Position numbers and translations under genes: made by a program. A stretch of DNA of 11,112 bases from Chloroflexota bacterium (lineage in GTDB: Bacteria > Chloroflexota > Anaerolineae > Ardenticatenales > Ardenticatenaceae). Below are positions 1 through 7,031 of this stretch, piece by piece. The notes under the pieces are model-generated. The model saw nothing but the letters and a program-made list of their open reading frames with translations. It was not told where the DNA came from and did no database searches. The stretch spans positions 1 to 11,112 of the forward strand of contig DOUV01000462.1 of assembly GCA_003520455.1 (NCBI GenBank), in the 5' to 3' direction. The first letter of the stretch is position 1. Each line of letters starts with the position of its first letter.

Positions 1-153
1 CTCAGCCGCTGGCGCTGCTCGGCGGCCATGGACTGATGGCCGGTGTCCGCTTGCCTGAGAAACGCAGCCGCATTACGGCGTAGCCCGGTGACGTCGTTGC
101 GAAGGGCATCCAGGTGCTCACTCAGCCGCTGCCGTTGCTCGGCTGTGATGGCC
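1..153 (-). repeat. 120-bp in-frame tandem repeat inside the gvpC-like gene
   Basis: The DNA at 1-33 and 121-153 matches at 27 of 33 positions, and at 21 of the first 23. The spacing of 120 bases is exactly 40 codons. This is the DNA trace of the protein repeat unit of the GvpC-like gene. Further units probably continue to the left of the window. Confidence 0.75.
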
Positions 154-284
154 TGGTGGGCAGCGCGAAAGTCGTTCAGTTCCTGGGCCATCTCGGTGCG
201 AATCCCGGTGACGGCTGCCATCCGGGCGTCATACGCCTCCAGCACCTGCTGGCTCAGCCGCCGCATTTGATCGGATAGGGTCAT
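1..284 (-). CDS. gvpC: GvpC-like gas vesicle protein, N-terminal part (runs off left edge)
   Basis: The reading frame opens with ATG at 284 and stays open to the window edge (94 codons seen; the 3' end lies outside). A strong ribosome-binding site, GGAGGT at 298-293, sits 8 bases upstream and fixes the start. The protein is hydrophilic, predicted all-helical, rich in Ala, Gln, Arg and Glu, and has no signal peptide or membrane segment. It is built from repeats: AEQRQRL occurs at residues 48-54 and 88-94, exactly 40 residues apart, and a related RRLSQQ occurs near residue 8. Known GvpC proteins are amphipathic-helical repeat proteins (33-residue units in cyanobacteria, more variable in haloarchaea) that clamp the outside of the GvpA shell and stiffen it. 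The gvpA-then-gvpC order on one strand matches cyanobacterial clusters. The GvpC call rests on repeat character and position, not on a clear signature; another helical gas-vesicle accessory protein is possible. Confidence 0.72.
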   Translation of the reverse strand, partial: MTLSDQMRRLSQQVLEAYDARMAAVTGIRTEMAQELNDFRAAHQAITAEQRQRLSEHLDALRNDVTGLRRNAAAFLRQADTGHQSMAAEQRQRL

Positions 285-343
285 ACCAGTTGACCTCCAC
301 GTCTGGGAGCGGTCATTACCGACTGCTGCTTGTAGAGTCGGGG

Positions 344-411
344 GTAGAAGAGCGCAGGTACGGAGGTGGTGGAAGAAGCTCCATGCCTTCCCCGCCCCCG
401 CGCTCCCCTAC
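344..411 (-). other. Imperfect inverted repeat between gvpA and the gvpC-like gene
   Basis: GTAGAAGAGCGC at 344-355 pairs with GCGCTCCCCTAC at 400-411 at 10 of 12 positions. The two arms enclose a 44-base loop that holds a smaller GGAAG/CTTCC pair (371-375 and 387-391). It lies in the 157-base gap after the gvpA stop. In cyanobacteria a hairpin in this place limits read-through, so that gvpA transcripts outnumber gvpC transcripts. There is no clear T-run here, so a terminator or attenuator role is only a guess. Confidence 0.3.
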
Positions 412-441
412 TCAAGAAGGGCGGATGGTAATTGGCAGGCG

Positions 442-657
442 TTAGGCGGGCCCTGCAGCGGCCGCCGTCAGTCCCACGGCTTCGGCGTACTTCAGATAGG
501 TGTCCACCCCGGCCACGACCGCCCGAGCTTCGATGGCCAGGAGCTCGATCCCGACGAGGGAAACGCGAACCCAGGCGTCGATGACGATGCCCTTATCCAG
601 GATCCGGTCCACCACCTCGGCCAAGCTAGTGGATGCGATTGTTTTCTCAACAGCCAT
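442..657 (-). CDS. gvpA: Gas vesicle structural protein GvpA
   Basis: This 71-residue protein is an unmistakable GvpA, the small hydrophobic subunit that polymerises into the ribs of the gas-vesicle wall. It carries the highly conserved core [20 protein letters not shown] (residues 11-30) followed by the conserved VSLVGIELL and [10 protein letters not shown] segments. Its length is that of the family (about 70 residues). The start is ATG at 657, with a near-perfect ribosome-binding site, AAAGGAGGT at 674-666, 8 bases upstream, as expected for a very highly expressed structural gene. The C-terminal tail after GLT is short and Ala-rich. The gene lies 227 bases beyond the stop of an OmpR-type regulator on the same strand and is followed by a GvpC-like gene, so a gas-vesicle cluster probably continues leftwards. 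It appears to have its own promoter (see 723-788). Confidence 0.96.
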   Translation of the reverse strand: MAVEKTIASTSLAEVVDRILDKGIVIDAWVRVSLVGIELLAIEARAVVAGVDTYLKYAEAVGLTAAAAGPA

Positions 658-722
658 TGCCTCTTACCTCCTTTCTTGAGGGGTCTAGAGCGATCGAACA
701 TCTCGATCTCTCATGTGGCTCC

Positions 723-788
723 AGTATACGGGAGAATCCCTACAACGAGCGTTAGCCCTCTGAGAGCATTGCGTTAGGGTTGCGTTAG
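723..788 (-). promoter_or_regulatory. gvpA promoter with three phased GCGTTAG direct repeats
   Basis: Reading the minus strand, a good -10 hexamer TATACT lies at 728-723. The hexamer 17 bases upstream (751-746, CGCTCG) looks nothing like TTGACA. On the plus strand GCGTTAG occurs at 749-755, 771-777 and 782-788 (CTAACGC on the gvpA strand). The offsets are 22 and 11 bases, so the copies lie on one face of the helix in 11-bp steps. The proximal copy covers the -35 position. A missing -35 box plus 11-bp direct repeats is the classic layout of promoters activated by PhoB/OmpR-family regulators, and such a regulator is encoded just upstream. That this regulator binds here is inference. Confidence 0.6.
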
Positions 789-808
789 TCTCTGGGAGAT
801 GGAGAGCG

Positions 809-841
809 CCGGTGAGCACGAATCGGGCGGCTGCCCACCGG
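809..841 (-). terminator. Hairpin after the response regulator gene (possible terminator)
   Basis: On the minus strand CCGGTGGGCA (841-832) pairs with TGCTCACCGG (818-809) over 10 positions, one of them a G-U pair, around a 13-base loop. It starts 44 bases past the regulator stop codon and lies upstream of the gvpA repeats. No T-run follows, so it is not a classic intrinsic terminator. It could still separate the regulator transcript from gvpA. Confidence 0.3.
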
Positions 842-884
842 CTGTTGGCAGCTTTGCGGCGGCCGGCGGCGAGTGGAACCGGGC

Positions 885-1616
885 TTAGCAAGTGGTCGCA
901 ACGTCGTCCAAGATGTAGCCATGGCGGGGAACGGTCCGGATATAGAGCGGATCGGACGGGTCGGGTTCGATCTTTGTGCGGAGGTTGCGGATGTGCCAGC
1001 GTACCAGGCCAGGCTCGGCCGTCTCCGGATCATAGCCCCACACCTGCAGCAGCAGTTGCTGGCTCGAGAAGACCTCGCCGGGGTGGATCATCAGGTAACG
1101 AAGAAGGTCGAACTCAGCAGGGGTGAGTTGGACGCTTTTCTCCGCCACGTGCGCTTGCCGGCTGTGCGAGTCCAGAGCCAGTGCACCAACCACTAACAGC
1201 GGGTTCCGGCCGTTCGATGCCTGGCCTTCGTCCCGCGTGGGGTGGCCGCGGCGCAGCAAGGCCCTCACCCGCGCTTTCAACTCACGCAGGTCGAATGGCT
1301 TGATCAGATAATCATCGGCCCCTTCGTCCAGCCCGGCGACCCGGTCATCGATGGTACTGTGGACGGTCAGAAACAGGATCGGGACGGCGGCCAAAGTTGG
1401 GTCACGGCGCAGCCTCCGGCAGACCTGCAGCCCATTGAGGCCGGGGAGGACAATGTCCAGGATGACCAGGTCGGGACGATGGCGCCGGGCAACGGCGAGC
1501 GCCTCCAGGCCGTCGTAGGCGGTGAGGATCTCGTAGCCCTCATCGCATAGACTATGCCGGACCGCCCAAACCAGGTCCTGCTCATCGTCCACCAACAGAA
1601 TACGATTCGTCGGCAT
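885..1616 (-). CDS. OmpR/PhoB-family response regulator, candidate gvpA activator
   Basis: This 243-residue protein has the standard two-domain layout. An N-terminal receiver (about 1-120) carries the acidic pair D10/D11, the phospho-accepting D54 in LVILDIVLPG, T84 and K106 in YLIKPFD. A C-terminal winged helix (about 138-238) carries the family landmarks LTPAEFDLLRYL, VWGYDP and HIRNLRTKIEP, ending in VPRHGYIL. When phosphorylated, such proteins typically dimerise and bind 11-bp-spaced direct repeats, usually as activators. Start ATG 1616 has AGGAG about 10 bases upstream, inside the preceding receiver gene. The two frames overlap by 35 bases, so translation is probably coupled. The likely phosphate donor is the histidine kinase encoded two genes upstream. 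Phased repeats lie beyond its 3' end, before gvpA. All key residues are intact. The family call is secure; the gas-vesicle role is inferred from position. Confidence 0.94.
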   Translation of the reverse strand: MPTNRILLVDDEQDLVWAVRHSLCDEGYEILTAYDGLEALAVARRHRPDLVILDIVLPGLNGLQVCRRLRRDPTLAAVPILFLTVHSTIDDRVAGLDEGADDYLIKPFDLRELKARVRALLRRGHPTRDEGQASNGRNPLLVVGALALDSHSRQAHVAEKSVQLTPAEFDLLRYLMIHPGEVFSSQQLLLQVWGYDPETAEPGLVRWHIRNLRTKIEPDPSDPLYIRTVPRHGYILDDVATTC

Positions 1617-2010
1617 TGTTCTTCACTCCTGCTTGCTCCGCAGCACGGCGGGCCATCCGGCGAACGTCCGTTAAATCGAAGGGCTTGGCGATGAACCCCG
1701 CGAAGAGATTCTGTTCTAGTCCTTCCGCGATGGCTCGATCCTCCTTGTAGAAATACCCGGAGATGAGTACGATGGCCGTGTGCGGGCTCCGCTGGCGAAT
1801 CATGCTGGCGAGTTCCAGGCCATCCAGGTCAGCCAGTTTGGCATCCACGAAGGCGACGGCGTAGGACCCCCCGGCCGCTAGTTGAAGGGCCTCAGCTCCC
1901 CGTGTCGTCGTGGTAACCGCATACCCAACCGGGCGCAGGATATGCTCTAAGACCCAACACATGTCCGGTTCGTCGTCGATCACCAGGATCCGCGCCAGCA
2001 TTGGTTCCAT
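1582..2010 (-). CDS. Stand-alone receiver protein (CheY-like response regulator)
   Basis: This is a 142-residue protein consisting of one receiver domain and no output domain. Counting from the chosen start, the acidic pair is D12/D13 (ILVIDDEPD), the phospho-acceptor is D56 (FVDAKLADLDG), the switch residue is S84 (VLISGYF) and the conserved lysine is K109 (IAKPFD). A short polar tail follows (about residues 125-142). The frame is open further upstream with several in-frame ATGs. ATG 2010 is preferred because AAGGA lies 7 bases before it; the next ATG (2001) also precedes the domain but has a weaker site. It lies between the kinase and the OmpR-type regulator and overlaps the latter by 35 bases. 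It may be a phosphate shuttle or sink, or act by protein contact. Which of the two regulators the kinase prefers cannot be told from the sequence. Confidence 0.9.
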   Translation of the reverse strand: MEPMLARILVIDDEPDMCWVLEHILRPVGYAVTTTTRGAEALQLAAGGSYAVAFVDAKLADLDGLELASMIRQRSPHTAIVLISGYFYKEDRAIAEGLEQNLFAGFIAKPFDLTDVRRMARRAAEQAGVKNNADESYSVGGR

Positions 2011-2011
2011 C

Positions 2012-2155
2012 TCAGCATCCTTCATCGCAAAGAGCAGGAGGGCCTGGCGGGTCATGGCGCCGCATCGGCGTCCAGAGCCTCGAATCACGGTTGAGCTGCT
2101 TCGTCGCCGACACCCCCACGATCTTGGCCACAGTCGACCTCTCTAGACCACGCAT
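2012..2155 (-). CDS. Possible 47-codon small ORF filling the kinase-receiver gap
   Basis: ATG 2155-2153 directly follows the kinase TAG stop (2158-2156) in the same frame. The ORF ends with TGA at 2014-2012, a single base before the receiver ATG at 2010. The predicted peptide is basic and begins MRGLERSTVAKIVGVSATKQ. I recognise no family; the segment STVAKIVGVSATK loosely recalls a helix-turn-helix, but too weakly to use. No good ribosome-binding site precedes the ATG, so translation would depend on reinitiation after the kinase. It may equally be an accidental open stretch in GC-rich spacer. Confidence 0.18.
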   Translation of the reverse strand: MRGLERSTVAKIVGVSATKQLNRDSRLWTPMRRHDPPGPPALCDEGC

Positions 2156-5100
2156 CTACGAACCGGGCCCCGGCTTGCTGTGCCCTGCCCCCCGAGCCCT
2201 CGGCAACCGAACAGTGAACGTCGTTCCCTTGCCCACCTCGCTCTCTACCTCTATCGTGCCCTGGTGCTGCTGAATGATGCTGTAGCTGATGGAGAGTCCT
2301 AACCCGGTGCCCTTGCCCACCGGCATGGTCGTAAAGAAGGGATCAAAGATCTTGGGGAGGTGTTCGGGCGCGATGCCACGCCCGGTATCACAAAACCGGA
2401 TCTCCACGAGGCCTCCCTTGGTCACTTGGGTCTCGACCCTCAGGGTTCCACCCTGAGGCATGGCGTTACAGGCATTGAGAATCAGGTTCGTGAAGACCTG
2501 CTGCAGCAGCCCGGAGTTGCCTTGCACCCGCGGCCTGTCAGCCCGGAGTTCCTTTCGCAACGTGACTTGCCGCAAGCTCATTTCATGGGCCAGCAGAACG
2601 AGGGTTTCCTCCAGCACAACGTGCAGGTCAACCTCGGTCATCTGTCCGCCGAGGGGGTGGGCGTATTTCAGCAAGTTCTCAATAATCAGCGAGGCCCGTT
2701 TGGTGGCGGTGCTAATTTTTTGGGCGCACTGGTCGTGCAGTTGGGTATCCAAGGGGTATTCCAACAGCAACTGAGCGCTGGCCGAGATGATACCCAAAGG
2801 ATTACGCAGCTCGTGGGCGATCCCCCCGGCCATCACCCCCAGAGAGGCCATCTTGGCCGCGTGGATCACCTGAGCCTCCAGCCAGCGCCGCTCGGTCAGG
2901 TCTCGCCCGACGGCCACGAGCCCGGCCACACTGCCAGCATCATTCTGCATGGCGGAACAGCTCCAGGAGATCGGCACTTCCTGGCCGGTGGCAGTCAACA
3001 GGTCCACTTCGGTATTTTGGACATCCTCCCCACGGACCAGCCGTTGCAGCATCTCCGCCATCACCGATCGCTGCTCGGCGGCCGAGAGGGAAATCAGGGA
3101 TCGACCTTTGACTTGCTCGGCCTTCAGTCCGGAGGTTCGCTCCGCGGCCCGGTTCCAGGTCATGATCCCCCCTTGCGGGTCCACAGAGACGACCAGGTCG
3201 TTGGCGCACTCAACCACGCTCGCCAGGTGCCGCTCGGCCCGCCGCACCTCTTCCCCCAGCTGCTCTCGTTCGGTGATGTCATCCATCAACAGCATCACGT
3301 TCTCCACCGCCTCATCGGCTTTCAAGGGGATGAGACGGTAGTAGTAGATGCGAGTGGGCAGGCCCGGAGCGCGGTAGGCCAGTTTCCCACCATCGACCAG
3401 GCGGCCGGTCCGGAAAACTTCACGCACCTTACGATCCAACCGGGTATATTCGATCAGTACATGGGGGAAAACGTCTTCGATCTTGCGGCCCAGAGTCGTC
3501 CGCACCTCTCGTCGAGCTTTCTCCAAAAAGTTGCGGTTGACCGACACGACGCGCAGCGACCGGTCGATCACCAGAAGCGAGCTGGGCATACTTTCCACGA
3601 TGCGGTTGATGAAGCGCTCGCGGCTCTGCAGTTGGCTGTACAATTGGACGGTCTCTTCGTGCAGGCTGGCGCGGCGGATGGCGTTGGCGGCCATATCGGC
3701 CACCGCCGTAAGCATGCGCAACTCGCTTTCCGCGATCTCGCTCTGGCAACCGACCAAGAGCGCGCCGATGGTTTGCTCCTGGGCGATCAGCGGGACGCAG
3801 GCCAGGGCGTGGAGGCTGTTTGTCGGGTCAGGCCGGACCATCAATGGATCGATCTGGATGTTGCGACTCACGTAGGGCTGGCCGGTGGTCAGAACGTACC
3901 CCGTCACCCCCTCGAATGGAGCCAGGCGCCCGCCCGCTCCATTCGCCCACTCTCCGTCTGTCAGTTCAGCCGTTGTTTGGCCGCTGGCCGGATCGCGCAG
4001 GACGAGTGCCACCCCTTCGGCCGCCAACAGGCCCAGAAGTTGGTCAAGGATGACCGGCAGCATGGCGGCAAGAGTCGGAACGGTGCGCAGAGCGCTACTG
4101 ATGGCGACGATGGCCTCCAGTTCGCGCTCACGCTGCTTGCGCCTGGTGATGTCGTGGCTAATGCCGATAATTCCAAGCAACTGGCCCTGATCGGAGATGT
4201 AGGGAAACGCGGTCGTGAAAAAGGCTCGCTCAACGCCCCCGGCGACTCTGGTCCATTCATACGTGTAGGCCTCCCCGGCTGCCATGACCTGCCGGTCGAT
4301 CGCTCGCATCTCGCGCGCTGCTTCCGGATCGAACAACTCCGTGTCCAGCCTGCCGAGAACCTCCTCAACAGCACGGCCGACGAACGCGGCGCCTGCCGGG
4401 TTCATCAGCAGATAGCGTCCCTCGCAATCTTTGATATAGATCGCGTCGGCGGCGTGTTCAACAATCGCGCGGAGTTTGAGCTCCGTCTCTCGCAGAGCCT
4501 GTTCCGCCTGCCTGCGCTCGGTGACGTTCTCGATCATGCTCACCGCGAACTGCGGGGTGCCATGGTGATCCAACACGAGGGAGACGGTGAGGTTACCCCA
4601 AACGAAAGTATCATCCTTTCGGACGTAACGCTTTTCTATCTGATAGTAATCACGTTCTCCCGCAACCATCTCGCTATACAGACGTAGATCCGCCGCCACA
4701 TCATCCGGATGCGTAAACTCGGTGAAAACGGCATGGCGCAGTTCTTCGGCGTTATAGTCGAGCATCTCCTGCAACGCAGGATTGCTCTCCATCAGCCGGC
4801 CCTGCAGATCGACAAGCCCGATGCCGATGGCTGCCCGCTCAAAGATCGCTCGGAACCGCGCCTCGCTCTCCCGCAGGGTCTCCTCCGCCCGTTTGCGGTC
4901 GGTGATGTCGGTTGAAATCCCGATGATCCCGATCAACTCGCCGTGGTCGTCGTAGATCGGCGAGTCGATCATCATCGCCGGGAACACTGTCCCGTCGCGA
5001 CGCCGAACGAGAGACTCGCCGGACCAATTCTCGCCGGCACTCAGGCGCGCCATGATCTCGGCCGCCTGGTCTCGAGTCGCGACGGCCGGGGTCACCCGCG

Positions 5101-6415
5101 AAATGTTGCGGCCCACCACCTCCGTGGCCGACCAGCCGTAGAGCGCCTCGGCCGCCCGGTTCCAGTAGAAGATGGTCCCCTCCAAATCGGTGGCGATGAC
5201 CGCCTGCCCAACAATATCCAGCAAGTGCGCCTGAAAATGAAGTTCCTTCTCTGCGAGTGTGCGCTCGCTCACCGCAGCCACGACATTCGCCACCGCCTGG
5301 AGGAAGTAGATGTCAGCATCGCTGAAGGAGCGTCTCTGCCTGGTGTACGCCCCCAGGACCCCGTAGGTTCCGGACCGGCTCTGCATCGCGACGCTCATAC
5401 CGCTGACCACGCCCTGCTCGTGCAACCACGATAGGCCGCTGAAGCGCGAGTCTTCGACGACCACGGGCGCATGGGAACCCAGCGTGCCGGCGATTTGCGA
5501 TTCGATTTCCAGGTCCACCGTCGCCTGGCCGACGAGTCCATCCGTCCAACCCACACCGGCCCGGAGGAGACAGGCATTGTGGCTCGGACGGTACTCGAAA
5601 ACCGCGCTGCACTCCACTTCCAGGGTTCGCGCGACGAAGGAAACAGCCTCCTCCATCGCGGTCCCGAGATCGGAGCCCAGGAGAGCCCGTTGCCCCAACT
5701 CGGCCACGGCCGCTTGTTGGCGCGCGGCGATTTCGAGTTTCAGGACGTCGTTGCTTGCTCGAGGATCGGCAGGGGGCGTTTCGATTCGCGATTCTAATTC
5801 AGCAGGTATCCGCTGGAAGGCTGCGCGCTCAGTCACCCTCCCCAGCCGTTGGCCCAGACCAACCAGCCAGCCTTGCTCCCCAGGGAGACAGGTAACGGTG
5901 AGCGTGGCAGGAAAAGCGACCCCGCCGGGAGGTTGGACGTTTACCTGCCACTCCTCGGCCTGCGGGTCACTCGCCCAGTAAGAAAGCTGAGTTCGAAAAC
6001 CCTGGCGGCCGGCCTCGACCATTAAGGCCTCAAGCGGGGTGCCGATCAGGATTTCGCGGGAAGTATTGAGCGAGGTGGCGGCAGCGTAGTTAACCTCCTG
6101 GATCACGCCCGCTGTATCTGTCACCAGGTACGCATCCGGGGCGAACTCGAATAGTGGCTGGTAGCGCTTCGCCTTCGCTTCCGCCGCCTGCCGGACGCTC
6201 TCGCGTGCCTCGTTCTGCCGGCGGAGCGCCTGCTCGGTTCCCTGCAGGGCTGCGAGCGTCCTGGACAGTTCCCCGAGGGCCTCCGCCAGGAGACCTTCCC
6301 CCCGTAGGGGCGATTCGTCGGCCCGGCGCTGCAGGTCAGCGATCCGCTGGCCAAGAGCTTCAGCCAGGCATATCATCTCACAATCTATGGTGGGCTCATC
6401 TCGGACACCAGGCAC
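2156..6415 (-). CDS. Soluble multi-PAS/GAF sensor histidine kinase
   Basis: This very large kinase (1419 residues) autophosphorylates on histidine and passes phosphate to response regulators. Approximate order: coiled coil 15-80, PAS 85-205, GAF 240-385, PAS 395-505, PAS 515-632, PAS 645-757, GAF 765-912, PAS 935-1050, PAS 1065-1175, HisKA 1186-1252, HATPase 1285-1406. H1201 lies in the H-box (GGIAHELRNPLG). The ATPase has its N-box (N1314 in NLILNACNAM), G1-box (D1343 in CDTGRGIA) and G2-box (GKGTGLGL). There are no membrane segments or signal peptide, so it senses cytoplasmic signals. The frame could open at TTG 6442, but GTG 6415 is chosen because AGGAGG (6427-6422) lies 6 bases before it. 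No receiver or HPt domain is attached, so the two downstream regulators are the natural targets. Ligands of the PAS and GAF domains cannot be read from the sequence. Confidence 0.93.
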   Translation of the reverse strand: MPGVRDEPTIDCEMICLAEALGQRIADLQRRADESPLRGEGLLAEALGELSRTLAALQGTEQALRRQNEARESVRQAAEAKAKRYQPLFEFAPDAYLVTDTAGVIQEVNYAAATSLNTSREILIGTPLEALMVEAGRQGFRTQLSYWASDPQAEEWQVNVQPPGGVAFPATLTVTCLPGEQGWLVGLGQRLGRVTERAAFQRIPAELESRIETPPADPRASNDVLKLEIAARQQAAVAELGQRALLGSDLGTAMEEAVSFVARTLEVECSAVFEYRPSHNACLLRAGVGWTDGLVGQATVDLEIESQIAGTLGSHAPVVVEDSRFSGLSWLHEQGVVSGMSVAMQSRSGTYGVLGAYTRQRRSFSDADIYFLQAVANVVAAVSERTLAEKELHFQAHLLDIVGQAVIATDLEGTIFYWNRAAEALYGWSATEVVGRNISRVTPAVATRDQAAEIMARLSAGENWSGESLVRRRDGTVFPAMMIDSPIYDDHGELIGIIGISTDITDRKRAEETLRESEARFRAIFERAAIGIGLVDLQGRLMESNPALQEMLDYNAEELRHAVFTEFTHPDDVAADLRLYSEMVAGERDYYQIEKRYVRKDDTFVWGNLTVSLVLDHHGTPQFAVSMIENVTERRQAEQALRETELKLRAIVEHAADAIYIKDCEGRYLLMNPAGAAFVGRAVEEVLGRLDTELFDPEAAREMRAIDRQVMAAGEAYTYEWTRVAGGVERAFFTTAFPYISDQGQLLGIIGISHDITRRKQRERELEAIVAISSALRTVPTLAAMLPVILDQLLGLLAAEGVALVLRDPASGQTTAELTDGEWANGAGGRLAPFEGVTGYVLTTGQPYVSRNIQIDPLMVRPDPTNSLHALACVPLIAQEQTIGALLVGCQSEIAESELRMLTAVADMAANAIRRASLHEETVQLYSQLQSRERFINRIVESMPSSLLVIDRSLRVVSVNRNFLEKARREVRTTLGRKIEDVFPHVLIEYTRLDRKVREVFRTGRLVDGGKLAYRAPGLPTRIYYYRLIPLKADEAVENVMLLMDDITEREQLGEEVRRAERHLASVVECANDLVVSVDPQGGIMTWNRAAERTSGLKAEQVKGRSLISLSAAEQRSVMAEMLQRLVRGEDVQNTEVDLLTATGQEVPISWSCSAMQNDAGSVAGLVAVGRDLTERRWLEAQVIHAAKMASLGVMAGGIAHELRNPLGIISASAQLLLEYPLDTQLHDQCAQKISTATKRASLIIENLLKYAHPLGGQMTEVDLHVVLEETLVLLAHEMSLRQVTLRKELRADRPRVQGNSGLLQQVFTNLILNACNAMPQGGTLRVETQVTKGGLVEIRFCDTGRGIAPEHLPKIFDPFFTTMPVGKGTGLGLSISYSIIQQHQGTIEVESEVGKGTTFTVRLPRARGAGHSKPGPGS

Positions 6416-6469
6416 AACGGCTCCTCCTCGCGGTCGGGGCAAGGATTCGTTAGAGTGCTGCCGAGTGTG

Positions 6470-6508
6470 ATGATACGCGCCGATGCTGGCACAATCAATG
6501 GCGCATTG
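6470..6508 (-). promoter_or_regulatory. Promoter of the histidine kinase operon with overlapping inverted repeat
   Basis: On the minus strand TTGATT (6498-6493) and TATCAT (6475-6470) are separated by exactly 17 bases, a good housekeeping-type promoter. Transcription would begin near 6463, giving a leader of about 48 bases before the GTG start. A perfect 5-bp inverted repeat, CAATG-GCG-CATTG (6496-6508), overlaps the upstream half of the -35 box and could be an operator. The promoter is well supported by consensus; the operator is speculative. Confidence 0.5.
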
Positions 6509-6996
6509 GCCCCAGTCGGGCCCCCAATAGGCCTCTTCTGCCTGTCGAACGGGACATCAACGAGTATGAGGGGGCAGAGGAATTGCAGGAACTGAGGTCA
6601 AAGAGCGCCCTCAGGGGGGGCCTCCTCCCAGACTGTAGTGCGGGGCGGGCAGGAAACCGTATCGCAGTAGACGTGGTCGTGTTACAGGCAGGACATACAG
6701 CGAGGTTTTTCGCTCCACCCCACCTTCCCGGCCGCCAGGCGGCGCTCGCTCCACCTGCGACCACGACGGAGGGGCGGACGGCGTCCGCCCCTCCAACCGC
6801 AATTCGCCACCAGTGCCCCCTGTGCCTGCGGCCGGCGACGGGAAATGAAAATTGGCGCCGGGTGCGGCCACGGGGTGGCATAACGTATAAAGCAAACATT
6901 CACGCATCACCCCTCGCACTTGTCCTGCCTGAAGGCGACCTGATAGGAGGCACCGCTCCATCCGGGCGTTCCACTTCGCGGATCGCATCCCCCAAC
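6509..6996. other. Non-coding intergenic stretch with palindromic and short direct repeats
   Basis: No convincing gene was seen on either strand. Open frames here have no recognisable family, are Arg-, Pro- and Gly-rich, and run straight through palindromes. The stretch holds a small hairpin AGCGA/TCGCT (6699-6714), a direct repeat TCGCTCCACC (6710-6719 and 6746-6755), an odd-centred palindrome GCCGCC-A-GGCGGC (6731-6743) and the long palindrome at 6768-6794. TATAAA at 6886-6891 has no matching -35 box. The mix looks like degenerate dispersed-repeat DNA. Confidence 0.5.
6768..6794. repeat. Perfect 27-bp intergenic palindrome
   Basis: GGAGGGGCGGAC (6768-6779) and its exact reverse complement GTCCGCCCCTCC (6783-6794) flank a 3-base centre GGC. 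The stem is almost pure G-C and no T-run follows on either strand, so it is unlikely to be an intrinsic terminator. It resembles REP-type dispersed palindromes of GC-rich genomes. Only one copy lies in this window. Confidence 0.7.
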
Positions 6997-7025
6997 TTGG
7001 CAACCGTCTCCTCCTGAACTACACT
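6997..7025 (+). promoter_or_regulatory. Probable promoter of the hisZ-hisG cluster
   Basis: TTGGCA (6997-7002; 5 of 6 to consensus) and TACACT (7020-7025; 4 of 6) are separated by exactly 17 bases. Transcription would start near 7032, giving a leader of about 51 bases before the hisZ ATG. No other well-spaced pair was noticed in front of hisZ. Confidence 0.5.
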
Positions 7026-7031
7026 TGCCGC

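Noticed and set aside
43..270. 75-codon plus-strand frame over the left edge
   Set aside because: It is antisense to the GvpC-like gene, which has a strong ribosome-binding site and in-frame protein repeats.
439..445. Fourth GCGTTAG, overlapping the gvpA stop codon
   Set aside because: It is a single copy without an 11-bp partner or nearby -10 box, and a lone 7-mer is expected by chance about once in this much DNA.
2360..4687. 775-codon open frame on the plus strand
   Set aside because: It is antisense to the kinase, whose frame has recognisable domains from end to end. GC-rich DNA often leaves the opposite strand open, and the peptide resembles no family.
6416..6442. TTG at 6442 as the kinase start
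   Set aside because: No ribosome-binding site precedes it, whereas GTG 6415 has AGGAGG 6 bases upstream.
6940..6975. Possible T-box antiterminator core (GGCACCGC) before hisZ
   Set aside because: The essential UGGN bulge sequence is missing, no specifier stem is visible upstream, and it lies before the predicted transcription start.
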